This document shows, one piece after another, positions 7,133 through 15,356 of a DNA stretch of 25,783 bases (its first letter is position 1; each line of letters starts with the position of its first letter). The notes beneath the pieces were generated by a model, which was given only the letters and a program-made list of their open reading frames with translations, did no database searches and was not told where the DNA came from. Source of the DNA: a virus; IMG/VR virus record IMGVR_UViG_3300024301_000084, positions 1 to 25,783 of that record. One strand, 5' to 3'. The position numbers were made by a program, and so were the translations under genes.

Positions 7133-8802
7133 TGTTGTCCCTCCTCAGGCGGTGCTCCACTAATTGGAGATTGGGCACCATCAGCAGTGCCTCCTGCATC
7201 TACATCAGGTACACCGTCGCCATCTGCATCAACAGCATCTACATCAGTAGGTTCAAAACCTTCCACGTCGCCGCTTCTCAAGCCCAAACCACCTAAATTT
7301 CCTTTAGAATCAATTTCTGGTTCGCTGAACATGTCATTTTCATCTCGCCACATACGTTCATTTTCCACCAACTCATCTTCAGAAAGTCCAAGATATTTCT
7401 TGAGGATAAATCGTCTGCTAAGATATGGAACACCCTCAAGGTTACCAAATAATGCCGCTCTGCTATTATCTAATTCAATTTCTCTATATTGACTAAAACT
7501 CTGTGGTTCGCTAAACTGTAAGTCAAATAAACTACTAGGAACTTCAATCCCTCTATGTTTTAAAAATAGTTTAAATTCTTTGTCTAACTCAGATTGTAGC
7601 ATACTTTGAATACGTTCACAATATTTACTAAAACGATATTCTTGTATCAATGCTGTGCCTACTCGACCATCATTATATGTAGCAGTACCATCTTCTGATC
7701 CTGTAGGCAAATAACTACTCGGAATACGCAATCCACGCATTAATTTATTATTAAAATATTTTAGATCGTCAATCTCACCTAAGTTTTCACCACCTTGTAA
7801 TACTTCAACTTTAGAACCACGTCCTTCTGCTGTTTGTGCAAAAAAGTAATCTTCCATAATAGAAAGAGGATTATAAGCAGCATCCATAATGTTAGTGCCG
7901 CCACCAGTCTTATTAGGAATACGAGTTTGGTGTACTTCGTTTTTGACACGCTCAACAAAACTCATTGCTTTGTGCGCTGGCATATTACCAACATCAATGT
8001 AGAATACACGTCTTTCTGGCGCACGTTGTACACGGTAGATAATAATACTATCTTCTAGTAATTCTTTTTGTTTGTAAACTTTAAATACTGCTTCAAGAAT
8101 ACTTGTACCAAATGGCCATCCAGCATTCATACCATCAGTTAGCGCAATATGAATAACATTACTTGCATCTACAGCATATTCTGTATTAGAATTGTTGAAA
8201 TTTCCATGTACAACACCAGCATTATTTGTAGGTGTGGCATACGTTGTTGCTCCTGATGTTCCAGTATTTTGTAATTTTTTTGTATCTGTTGCTACTAAAT
8301 CTTTTAAGTTAAGGCTAATATTTTTAATAATGTATTGATCAATCTCTTTTCCAGTACTTTCATTAACAATCGCCTTTGTAACATCACGTGGTTCTACCCA
8401 AATAAGTTTATATGTTTCAGGATCACGAATAAAAAATTGATCACCATACTTAATTGTATTACGAAATATACCAAATATTCTTTTTTCTAAATTATTAATA
8501 CTACACCACTGTTTCAAACCAGTTTGAAGAGCGTTTACTTCACTTTCAGTTGCTTCATCTTTAAAATTAATACTGAAAGGTAAATTTGAGTCAACATCTG
8601 CTTGTGTACTAAATTCAGCAATAGTATCTAATGCAGCGTTAATTTCACTGTCTTGATCCATTTGATCATATTGAATATATCGTTCAGTACGATTAGGTTG
8701 ACCACTATATACCTCTGGTAGCCAACTTTGCCAACGGTTTGCTTTTGCTCTAGGGCCATCGCCAGCACCGTCATATCTTGTAAAATGTTTTTTCCAACTC
8801 AT
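7129..8802 (-). CDS. gp20: Portal vertex protein gp20
   Basis: 557 aa (T4: 524). It forms the dodecameric portal through which DNA is packaged and to which the neck attaches. Family landmarks are clear: an early YIQYDQMDQDSEINAALDTIAE segment (about 42-63), the RVQRAPERRVFYIDVGNMP block (about 255-275), and MDAAYNPLSIMEDYFFA followed by a GGENLGEIDDLKYFNNKLMRGLRIPSSYL-type block (about 307-370). An unusual C-terminal tail (525-535) reads DADGDGVPDVD, like a calcium-binding thrombospondin-type-3 repeat. It is followed by a 4-nt overlap with the next gene and preceded by a TAAATAC element; the ribosome site is weak (AAGG). Confidence 0.97.
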   Translation of the reverse strand: MSWKKHFTRYDGAGDGPRAKANRWQSWLPEVYSGQPNRTERYIQYDQMDQDSEINAALDTIAEFSTQADVDSNLPFSINFKDEATESEVNALQTGLKQWCSINNLEKRIFGIFRNTIKYGDQFFIRDPETYKLIWVEPRDVTKAIVNESTGKEIDQYIIKNISLNLKDLVATDTKKLQNTGTSGATTYATPTNNAGVVHGNFNNSNTEYAVDASNVIHIALTDGMNAGWPFGTSILEAVFKVYKQKELLEDSIIIYRVQRAPERRVFYIDVGNMPAHKAMSFVERVKNEVHQTRIPNKTGGGTNIMDAAYNPLSIMEDYFFAQTAEGRGSKVEVLQGGENLGEIDDLKYFNNKLMRGLRIPSSYLPTGSEDGTATYNDGRVGTALIQEYRFSKYCERIQSMLQSELDKEFKLFLKHRGIEVPSSLFDLQFSEPQSFSQYREIELDNSRAALFGNLEGVPYLSRRFILKKYLGLSEDELVENERMWRDENDMFSEPEIDSKGNLGGLGLRSGDVEGFEPTDVDAVDADGDGVPDVDAGGTADGAQSPISGAPPEEGQQ

Positions 8803-8827
8803 GATTGTTATATGCCTTTATAATATA

Positions 8828-8834
8828 GTATTTA
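8828..8834 (-). promoter_or_regulatory. Putative late promoter of gp20 (ATAAATAC element)
   Basis: The minus strand reads CATAAATAC 25 nt before the gp20 ATG. It overlaps the last codons of the 834-aa gene upstream. It matches the T4 late element except in its first base. Confidence 0.55.
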
Positions 8835-11336
8835 TGTATTGTACATACTATCCATAACTCTACGATTTTGTGAATTATTAGACCAGTTATCAATTAATGC
8901 TTTAAACTCTTTCCATAAGTTTAACTGATTTTCTGTATTTTGTAAAGAACTTTCTTCAAATTCTCCATCTTTTTGTGTATTTGTTTTCACCATTGGATCA
9001 GTTTCCATTGATGAAGTCTTTAATTTTTCTACATCATTACGAATTCCATCTTTTGAATCTTTAAATGATGCTAACGTAGATGTTTGAGGCTGATTTGGTT
9101 GTGCAGGCGGTTTGCCTATTTCTGCCGCTTTAATTTTAAATTGCGCTATTTGGTTTTCTATCTCTAAAAGTCTGTTCTTATCTTGTTCGTTTTGATCCCT
9201 TGTTTTTTTATTTTTTCTAGGGCCGCTATTAAACTTTTCCATTCTCATTTGGATTTCTTCACGTTCAATATCATATTCCATTATTTTGTCATTTATAAGT
9301 TCTAACATTTTTTCTGGATTATTCTTTTCCATTACTGCAACAGCATTATTCATTTTTTTAATCATATTATTTGCTACTGGTGGCAGTTTAGGCTTTTCTT
9401 CAGTTTGTGTATCTTTATCATAACCAAAAAAGTTCATTATTTTATCTAAAATAGATTCATCATCCTTTGGTTTTTCTAATACTTCAGGCTTAGCATTATT
9501 TTTTAACTCTTCTTTTCGTTGTTTTACTTCTTCTCTTCTTTGTAGAGCTCTACTACGCCAATTATTGCCATCTTTGTTATTACCCGCTTCAGTTACTTCA
9601 GAAAGACTAGGGCCAGGTTGTGCAGGAACTGTTCCTGAGCTACTACCAGTAATAACTGTTCTTCCAGGTTCTCCCGATCGTATAATTTTCTGTTGTTTCT
9701 GCGTCATTGTTTTTTCAGGACCTGATTCGCCTCCTAAAAATTTTGTAGTACTGGAAAGCACATTTGAAAAGGTTGACATATTAATTGTCATCATATCTTG
9801 AACCTTTAGAAAACCTTCTTCCATATCATTTAGGCTTCGTGTCATTTGTCCCGAATCACCTAACTGTTTTTTGTACTGATTTTCTCTTGCTTTCTTTTCT
9901 TCGTCAGTCATATTCGCTGCTTTTTCAGTAGCAATGGAAAGTCTTCTAGATTCTGCTTGCATATTTTTCAATGCGCCCAATGGACCATCCATCTGTCCTG
10001 CTGTGACTTGTATATTTTTACTTGATTCAGAAAATTTAACCATACTATTCATTATTAGGTCTTGAGCTGTCTTAAAATCTCCAGATCTCACTGCTGTATT
10101 AATATCTTGAAGTAATGTACTTCCACCTTGTTTTAAAGCAGTTACTAAATCTTGACCACCATTAGCCATCATAAATGGTACAATATCAAAACCTGAAGCA
10201 TTATTACCCATAGCGTTTACTGCTTGGCTAAAGGCCTGTGTTAAGGGTTTTGCTAAACTTGGAACTCCAATTTTTTCATCTTGAAGTGCAAATAAACTTT
10301 TACCTAATGCTTCAATTGTTTTTGCGCCGTCTTCATCTCCTAATCTACGTCGTCTAGCGGCCGCAGCATTCATACCTTGATCTTCAGCCATTTGTTTTTG
10401 TGCATCTAATAACTGTTTTCTACTAAATGCAGTAGCACTAGCAAGCGACCCTTGTTCAATCATTAATTCTTGATAACCAGAAACTAACTTATCACCAAAA
10501 TTTGCTTGATTTCTGTCTACATTACCCAAAAGTCTCTGTGTCTCAACATACTGTGCAAAACCTTCAGTTAGTTGTTCATTAGTCATACCAAAATCACCAA
10601 ACTGATCGCTTGTTTCATTTAGTTTTTCAGCAAGTCTAGCAAACTGTACTGTTCCATTTGATGTATTTCCACCCAAAGCAGTCATCGCAGGTCCAAAATT
10701 ACCAACAACTTCAGTTAATTTTAGATATGTTATACCTGCATCAAAAGAGGCTTGACGTAGATCTTCAAAAGCCTGAGAACTGTCAAACATAATAGCACCA
10801 GAATCAATCATCTGTTGTTGTGCTTGTGCAAATTGCTCTGCTCGGCCAGCCATATAACCTGCCCAAACGGTGGCAACCTCACCACTTACACCAAGAGCAC
10901 CACCGAATGTGTCCATAAAGCCGCCCATTTTTTCTGCAGCTTTTTTCTGTAAGTTGCTACCCCATTTAGAGTTGGCTGCCATATCTTTGGCACCTTTAGC
11001 GATATCTTCTCCAAAATTGACTAAACTAGTAAGAGGTTTACTTGTGTCATTAAATCTACCAGCAGCAGTAGAGAGAACTGTACCAAGTCTTTTTGCATAG
11101 TCTTTACTATTATTTTCGTTTTGTGCCTGTACTGCATCATCGACATTACCCAATTCTGAAATCTTATTAGATATAGCATTGATATCTTTGGTGCCATTAT
11201 CCATTAAATCACTAATGATATCAACTGCTTGCCCGTTTTTGCGTAAAATTGTTCCTAGATTGTTTAAAGTAGCATCTTTAGCCCACTCAGGTAAAGGAAT
11301 TTGGCCTACACCGGGTATATTGATATTATCTGCCAT
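8832..11336 (-). CDS. Large tape-measure-like tail protein B (834 aa)
   Basis: 834 aa, not assigned to a named family with certainty. The N-terminus has PEWAKDATLNNLGTIL (16-31). A Gly/Ala-rich segment GGALGVSGEVATVWAGYMAG (145-164) is hydrophobic, and helical Gln/Glu/Ala repeats follow to about residue 560. The last third is charged coiled-coil (KNKKTRDQNEQDKNRLLEIENQ-type). Residues 16-31 and 176-260 align almost without gaps with the neighbouring 779-aa protein. Long helical proteins with hydrophobic patches, next to a gene for a frameshifted tail chaperone, suggest a tape-measure or baseplate-hub role like T4 gp29. This is inference; an internal head protein is an alternative. GAGGT precedes the ATG, which overlaps the upstream gene by 11 nt. 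Confidence 0.7.
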   Translation of the reverse strand: MADNINIPGVGQIPLPEWAKDATLNNLGTILRKNGQAVDIISDLMDNGTKDINAISNKISELGNVDDAVQAQNENNSKDYAKRLGTVLSTAAGRFNDTSKPLTSLVNFGEDIAKGAKDMAANSKWGSNLQKKAAEKMGGFMDTFGGALGVSGEVATVWAGYMAGRAEQFAQAQQQMIDSGAIMFDSSQAFEDLRQASFDAGITYLKLTEVVGNFGPAMTALGGNTSNGTVQFARLAEKLNETSDQFGDFGMTNEQLTEGFAQYVETQRLLGNVDRNQANFGDKLVSGYQELMIEQGSLASATAFSRKQLLDAQKQMAEDQGMNAAAARRRRLGDEDGAKTIEALGKSLFALQDEKIGVPSLAKPLTQAFSQAVNAMGNNASGFDIVPFMMANGGQDLVTALKQGGSTLLQDINTAVRSGDFKTAQDLIMNSMVKFSESSKNIQVTAGQMDGPLGALKNMQAESRRLSIATEKAANMTDEEKKARENQYKKQLGDSGQMTRSLNDMEEGFLKVQDMMTINMSTFSNVLSSTTKFLGGESGPEKTMTQKQQKIIRSGEPGRTVITGSSSGTVPAQPGPSLSEVTEAGNNKDGNNWRSRALQRREEVKQRKEELKNNAKPEVLEKPKDDESILDKIMNFFGYDKDTQTEEKPKLPPVANNMIKKMNNAVAVMEKNNPEKMLELINDKIMEYDIEREEIQMRMEKFNSGPRKNKKTRDQNEQDKNRLLEIENQIAQFKIKAAEIGKPPAQPNQPQTSTLASFKDSKDGIRNDVEKLKTSSMETDPMVKTNTQKDGEFEESSLQNTENQLNLWKEFKALIDNWSNNSQNRRVMDSMYNT

Positions 11337-13665
11337 CTGAAATTACCTCTTTGATGTTTTCTTTTACCATTGTAGAATTCACACTTTTCATAATTTGTAT
11401 CATTTCTTTTACCATTGATTCATATTTTGCTTTTGCTTCCCATTTCTTGGTACCTACGCTTGTTTCATATTCAGTTTTTAATTCTTTATATGTTTCGATC
11501 ATTTGTTTTGCTTTTACTTCTATATTATCCTGTGATGAAGTAACAGTAATTGGTTTTTTATTGTTATCCAATGGTATAGACTTACTATCTAAATCTTTAA
11601 AATTTTTAGGAACAAATTTTGGTTCTGGTTCTTCAGGACCGAACAACCATTCCATTAGTCCGTCCCAAGAATTTTGTATAAAACTGCTATCTTTAATCAT
11701 AGAACCAACACCATGTGTTACTTCAAATGGTTTAGGATCCATTACCGGTGCAGACAAGCCACCTGCTTCAACATTTTTAGAATCAGAAATAGCATCAACA
11801 TTAAATCCTGCAAATCTCTTTTCAGTTAAACTTGCAATTCTTGCTCTTTCAGCATCGGCAAATTCTTTACTTAATGTCCCTGTTAAGTTTGCGCCTTCAA
11901 GATCTTGTTTATAAGTTTCCATAATCATTTTTCTTAATCCAGGAGGTGCTTTTTCTAAATTTTTTCCATATGCTTCTATTGCTTCATTTAGTTTTTCTTC
12001 TGCCTCTTTATTTCTTTCATCTCTCTTTTGATAATATTCTTCAACTGCATTTAAATCAAAATCAAAGCCCATTGCTTTACCGAATTCGGAAACACTTCCT
12101 GATAGCGTATCAAACAATTCACCAGTAGTTTTTAGAGCAGGTGTCATGGTAGCATATGTATTACGAAATCCTTTACTAACATCGTCTAAACCATCTTGCA
12201 TATTGTCTGCGCTTTCCGCAGCTTTTTTTGTATTATTAACCCCTTTAATAAAATCACTTATTGGTTGATCTAAGTTAGGAACAATGTTTGCTTCTGCAAC
12301 CAATTCATTAACTTTCTTAGACATCTCATCAGGACCAGACCTAACATCGATATCACGAGTATATTTTTGAATTTCACGAACAGCAATAGGTGCATCTACA
12401 CCTTCCATTCTAGTAGAAAATGTATTTTTAACTAAATTAACCATTTTTTTAGCCAACTCTGGATCCGCGACCATTAATTTTTCATATGCTTCCGAGCTAA
12501 ATGACAAAACTGCATTTTCACCATTAACTCTAAAGTCCTGTGCATAGTTTGCTATTGCTTCATTATACATTTTTTGTAAAGTGGGAGTCGATGCGAGTGC
12601 TGCTGTTGTGAATCGTACATTTGCTTGAATCTGATTAGCGGCGCCTTCTCCATATTTTTCTTCAATATACTCTTTATTCTGCGTTAGGCTGTGTTGAAAA
12701 TTAGCATCTTTAACAACTGCATCGCCTTGTGCAAGTAATTCACTTTTTCGTTGCCCAGTATAGGAAGCCATACCTCCTAAAATCATTTCAATATTTTCAA
12801 AGTTTTTATAAACTCTACCTTTTACTTGCAAATCACTATCTCTTAAATCATTTAGTTCGTATAGGTATTCTGCTTCTTCCCTCATACGATTAGAAAGTTG
12901 TTGGGCACTATATCCAAAATCACTAATACCCCCTCTTCCTCCCATATTCATTCTTTCTATTTCAGCAGTAAATTTATAAAATTTATCAGCGCCGCCTAAT
13001 ATGTTATCACCTAATGAAGCAAACATACCCTGTGATTGTGCTATTTGTTGAGTTGCTTCAACTAAACTCATACCTGTATCAGCAACATTTTTTCTGAAAC
13101 CTTCTATCTGATCGCCAACTCCTACGGCACCAACTTCTATCATAGCCCTATAATCTTTTTCGAGTGTCATTATAATAGCACCAGATGCCGCTGTAAAACT
13201 ACTTAGAGCCTTTGCCGCTTTTAGTCCGCCGCCTGCAACTTTATCAATTCCCTCAACCACCGCTTTAGAGTAAGGATTTTTACCACCAACCTTATCCATG
13301 AAGCCGATACTTTTACCAATTGCCTTCAGGCTTCCAGATCCAACGGTTCCCATTGTTGAAATAGCAGTCGCCATTCCAGTAATAGGATTACCTCCACCTC
13401 GTACTAAAACATCAACAGAGGACATAACATTCTTTTTAAAGGATCTGGTTTTTCTTAATTGTTTGTGTTTTTGTTTTATCTGTTCTTGGACTGATACCAT
13501 AACTGGTTCAAAACCAAAGGTTTTAGAGAGTTTATTTAATCTAGTTAAATTACGCTGAAATGCAGAATCACTAGATGCTGTGATGGCTTGAAGTGTAGAT
13601 TCTTTAACCCAACCAGGCGCTGATGCTATTATAGATTGTAATTCTTGAATTCCAAGTTCTGCCAT
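11326..13665 (-). CDS. Large tape-measure-like tail protein A (779 aa)
   Basis: 779 aa, unassigned. It starts with APGWVKESTLQAITAS (16-31), similar to the same place in the 834-aa neighbour. Residues 90-168 are Gly/Ala/Ile-rich, with a likely membrane-active stretch at 147-168 (GLKAAKALSSFTAASGAIIM in pattern). Residues 175-260 (MIEVGAVGVGDQIEGF onward) parallel 176-260 of the neighbour. The C-terminal half is helical and charged, and a WDGLMEWLF patch lies near residue 673. Hydrophobic segments within a long helical protein are typical of tape-measure proteins, which set tail length and may contact the host membrane. It is divergently placed against the gp26-type chaperone gene. The ribosome site is weak. 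Role inferred. Confidence 0.7.
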   Translation of the reverse strand: MAELGIQELQSIIASAPGWVKESTLQAITASSDSAFQRNLTRLNKLSKTFGFEPVMVSVQEQIKQKHKQLRKTRSFKKNVMSSVDVLVRGGGNPITGMATAISTMGTVGSGSLKAIGKSIGFMDKVGGKNPYSKAVVEGIDKVAGGGLKAAKALSSFTAASGAIIMTLEKDYRAMIEVGAVGVGDQIEGFRKNVADTGMSLVEATQQIAQSQGMFASLGDNILGGADKFYKFTAEIERMNMGGRGGISDFGYSAQQLSNRMREEAEYLYELNDLRDSDLQVKGRVYKNFENIEMILGGMASYTGQRKSELLAQGDAVVKDANFQHSLTQNKEYIEEKYGEGAANQIQANVRFTTAALASTPTLQKMYNEAIANYAQDFRVNGENAVLSFSSEAYEKLMVADPELAKKMVNLVKNTFSTRMEGVDAPIAVREIQKYTRDIDVRSGPDEMSKKVNELVAEANIVPNLDQPISDFIKGVNNTKKAAESADNMQDGLDDVSKGFRNTYATMTPALKTTGELFDTLSGSVSEFGKAMGFDFDLNAVEEYYQKRDERNKEAEEKLNEAIEAYGKNLEKAPPGLRKMIMETYKQDLEGANLTGTLSKEFADAERARIASLTEKRFAGFNVDAISDSKNVEAGGLSAPVMDPKPFEVTHGVGSMIKDSSFIQNSWDGLMEWLFGPEEPEPKFVPKNFKDLDSKSIPLDNNKKPITVTSSQDNIEVKAKQMIETYKELKTEYETSVGTKKWEAKAKYESMVKEMIQIMKSVNSTMVKENIKEVISDGR

Positions 13666-13686
13666 AATTAACTACTATTTTAATTG

Positions 13687-13695
13687 TATAAATAC
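13687..13695 (+). promoter_or_regulatory. Putative late promoter of the gp26-like gene (TATAAATAC)
   Basis: TATAAATAC contains the full T4 late consensus TATAAATA, 44 nt before the ATG at 13740. It is the best late-promoter match in the window. A second element on the opposite strand lies only 20 nt away. Confidence 0.6.
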
Positions 13696-13715
13696 GATAG
13701 ACGCATTTACTAATT

Positions 13716-13722
13716 GTATTTA
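13716..13722 (-). promoter_or_regulatory. Putative late promoter of the tape-measure-like genes (ATAAATAC)
   Basis: The minus strand reads AATAAATAC 50 nt before the ATG of the 779-aa gene. It faces the plus-strand element at 13687-13695, so each transcript would cross the other's promoter. Confidence 0.5.
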
Positions 13723-13739
13723 TTTGGAGAAAATACCCT

Positions 13740-14573
13740 ATGAGCAATAATCCACTAATTCAGGCATATAAAAAGCCTGCCGTGTTTGTATCTTTACCTA
13801 GTAAAGGTAAATGGTATGAACCAAAGCCAAATTTAAGCGTTGATGGTGAAATCGCTGTATATCCAATGAGTGCTAAGGATGAACTTATTACAAAAACACC
13901 CGATGCATTATTCAACGGAGAAGCAACAGTTTCATTATTGCAGAGTTGTTGTCCGGATATCGAAAATCCTAGACAAATCCCAGTAAGCGATCTACTTGTA
14001 TTGATGATTGCTATTAGACAAGCAAGTTATGGAAATAAATTAGACATTGATCTTAATTGCCCTGAGTGCAATATGCTCAATCAACTTGCTATTGATAGCT
14101 CAAGATTGCTTGCATCTGCTAAACCAGTATCCTCTGATGATGTAATTACATTATCTAACGATTTTAGAATCAAAGTCAAACCATACAATCTAGAAGATAG
14201 AACATTACTGCAACTACAAAGTATTAAACAACAAAAAATGTTGAGACAACTTTCAGACGAAAACCTTTCTGATGAGCAAAGAGCAAAACAGTTTGGTGAA
14301 ACATTTGTAGGAATAGCAGAATTAACTGTTCAACTTATATCAAATTGTGTTATAAGTGTAAGTCCTCCTGATTCAGAGCCAGTAGTAGATAAAGAGCTTA
14401 TTTTAGAGTGGCTACAAAGTATTACTAAAAAAGATTACGATTCTATCAGAGACAGAGTAGATGAACTTAGCGATCCAGGAATTGATAATAATTTCAATGC
14501 TAAGTGCCAAGACTGTCAACACGAATGGGCTACTGAAATTGAATTGGATTTGGCAAATTTTTTCGCAGGCTGA
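13740..14573 (+). CDS. gp26: gp26-family baseplate hub / tail assembly chaperone (0-frame product)
   Basis: 277 aa; T4 gp26 is 208 aa and acts in baseplate hub assembly. Similarity to the T4 baseplate family is suggested by VFVSLPSKGKWYEP (16-28), then GEIAVYPMSAKDELITKTPDALFNGEA (36-62), and an LLVLMIAIRQASYGN block (85-99). Two Cys pairs, CPEC (107-110) and CQDC (256-259), could hold a zinc ion. TTTGGAGAAA lies before the ATG. The last codons form a slippery tract, and an open -1 frame follows, as in frameshifted tail chaperones of phages lambda and P2. This makes a chaperone for the adjacent tape-measure-like proteins the likeliest role. Confidence 0.75.
   Translation: MSNNPLIQAYKKPAVFVSLPSKGKWYEPKPNLSVDGEIAVYPMSAKDELITKTPDALFNGEATVSLLQSCCPDIENPRQIPVSDLLVLMIAIRQASYGNKLDIDLNCPECNMLNQLAIDSSRLLASAKPVSSDDVITLSNDFRIKVKPYNLEDRTLLQLQSIKQQKMLRQLSDENLSDEQRAKQFGETFVGIAELTVQLISNCVISVSPPDSEPVVDKELILEWLQSITKKDYDSIRDRVDELSDPGIDNNFNAKCQDCQHEWATEIELDLANFFAG
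14555..14564 (+). promoter_or_regulatory. Programmed -1 ribosomal frameshift site
   Basis: The gp26-like frame reads GCA AAT TTT TTC GCA GGC TGA. Two overlapping X XXY YYZ heptamers are in phase: A AAT TTT (14555-14561) and T TTT TTC (14558-14564). Both lie just before the 0-frame stop. The P2 E/E+E' gene uses the related T TTT TTG. No stimulatory structure was computed. Confidence 0.7.
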
Positions 14574-14788
14574 TCGCCACTAGTCAGCCGCAAGAAGTTT
14601 TAGAACATGTTGAAAGGTATGATGTACAAAGAAAAGATCTAGAAGCATCATATATGGATATAATACTCTACAGTGGCGGAGCAGTTGGTTATAATGATAT
14701 TATGACCATGCCTGTTCCATCTATTCAAATTTTGGTAGATCAAATGAATAAAAAAGCAGAAGAAACTAAAAAGGCTATGCGCCGGTGA
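14564..14788 (+). CDS. -1 frame extension of the gp26-like chaperone (gp51 position)
   Basis: After a slip at 14558-14564 translation would continue for 74 codons to the TGA at 14786-14788, giving a 349-aa fusion beside the 277-aa form. The -1 frame opens at 14543 after a TGA. It has no ATG, GTG or TTG before 14654, where the ATG lacks a convincing ribosome site and would skip half the domain. The peptide is helical (EVLEHVERYDVQRKDLEASY, then MPVPSIQILVDQMNKK), with coding-like codon use. Tail-chaperone extensions are small helical domains of this kind. T4 gene 51 lies next to 26, so this may be its functional equivalent. The last 14 nt overlap the convergent gene. Confidence 0.7.
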   Translation, partial: RRLIATSQPQEVLEHVERYDVQRKDLEASYMDIILYSGGAVGYNDIMTMPVPSIQILVDQMNKKAEETKKAMRR

Positions 14789-15218
14789 TTGATTTATAAT
14801 ACCATTCAGGCCAGTTTTCATAATATTTTGTTGTATGTAGATACTTTCGCTTTTCCATTATGTCGTCATATAGTTGAATGAATATACAATTAGTAAAGTT
14901 TTTAGCAAAATATCCTGAATCAGTAGTGCTTATAAAATATAACAAGTCTTTATTTTTATTTCTAAGTCTATCTAAAGCATAATCAACGATACGCATGTTA
15001 ACATCTTCACCTATCCATGCTATACCTATTTCAAAACTATTTTTATCAAACGTTTCAAGTGATTCATACACTTCATCTGTGGCATTAATAAACTGTATCT
15101 TGTTTTGCAGTCTTGCTTTTCTTGCAAACGGACATATAGGGAATCCATCATCTTTTTTTGCTTCAATAACTTCTTCAGTCCATTTTAGAAAGGTATCTTG
15201 GAAATCTTGGAATGTCAT
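14775..15218 (-). CDS. Conserved-type small protein of unknown function (CPFA motif)
   Basis: 147 aa from the ATG at 15216-15218. A start 19 codons further up would add an Arg-rich MIRRRRCRK leader that falls on a hairpin, so I prefer the internal start (protein begins MTFQDFQDTFLKW). Near residue 28 it has GFPICPFARKARLQ, a Cys-Pro-Phe-Ala motif I associate with small uncharacterised proteins in marine T4-like phages. The C-terminus is rich in aromatic residues (TTKYYENWPEWYYKS). I do not recognise a function. The 3' end overlaps the frameshift extension by 14 nt in convergent orientation. Confidence 0.7.
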   Translation of the reverse strand: MTFQDFQDTFLKWTEEVIEAKKDDGFPICPFARKARLQNKIQFINATDEVYESLETFDKNSFEIGIAWIGEDVNMRIVDYALDRLRNKNKDLLYFISTTDSGYFAKNFTNCIFIQLYDDIMEKRKYLHTTKYYENWPEWYYKSITGA

Positions 15219-15242
15219 TTTTCTCTTTCGGGGGTTATTAAC

Positions 15243-15260
15243 AGATGCCTTACGGCATCT
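15243..15260 (-). promoter_or_regulatory. Stem-loop with GNRA loop ahead of the CPFA gene
   Basis: The minus strand reads AGATGCC GTAA GGCATCT: a perfect 7-bp stem with a GTAA (GNRA-type) tetraloop, 25 nt before the chosen ATG. No T run follows, so it is not a classic terminator. It could stabilise or process the mRNA, or mark the 3' boundary of the structured RNA transcript. Confidence 0.5.
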
Positions 15261-15348
15261 TCGTCTTCGTATCACTTCGTTATACTCGACGAATTATTTA
15301 AAATATCGAATTTTTTTATATTGTTCGAATTGATTAGTATTGTAATCT

Positions 15349-15356
15349 TATTTATT
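15349..15356 (-). promoter_or_regulatory. Weak late-promoter-like element
   Basis: The minus strand reads AATAAATA, seven of eight bases of the T4 late consensus, about 130 nt ahead of the CPFA gene. It lies in AT-rich sequence, so a chance match is quite possible. Confidence 0.25.

Noticed and set aside
11351-11914. 187-codon plus-strand frame opposite the 779-aa gene
   Set aside because: Antisense shadow: Phe/Ile/Ser-rich, no ribosome site, and no match with neighbouring gene direction or spacing.
15219-15275. Upstream start giving the CPFA protein an MIRRRRCRK leader
   Set aside because: These 19 codons coincide with a perfect GNRA hairpin and have an unlike composition; the ATG at 15216-15218 gives a normal N-terminus.
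15319-15338. TTCGAAT as the T-loop of a tRNA
   Set aside because: The flanking five bases do not pair on either strand and no anticodon or acceptor stem can be built around it. I found no tRNA gene in the window.
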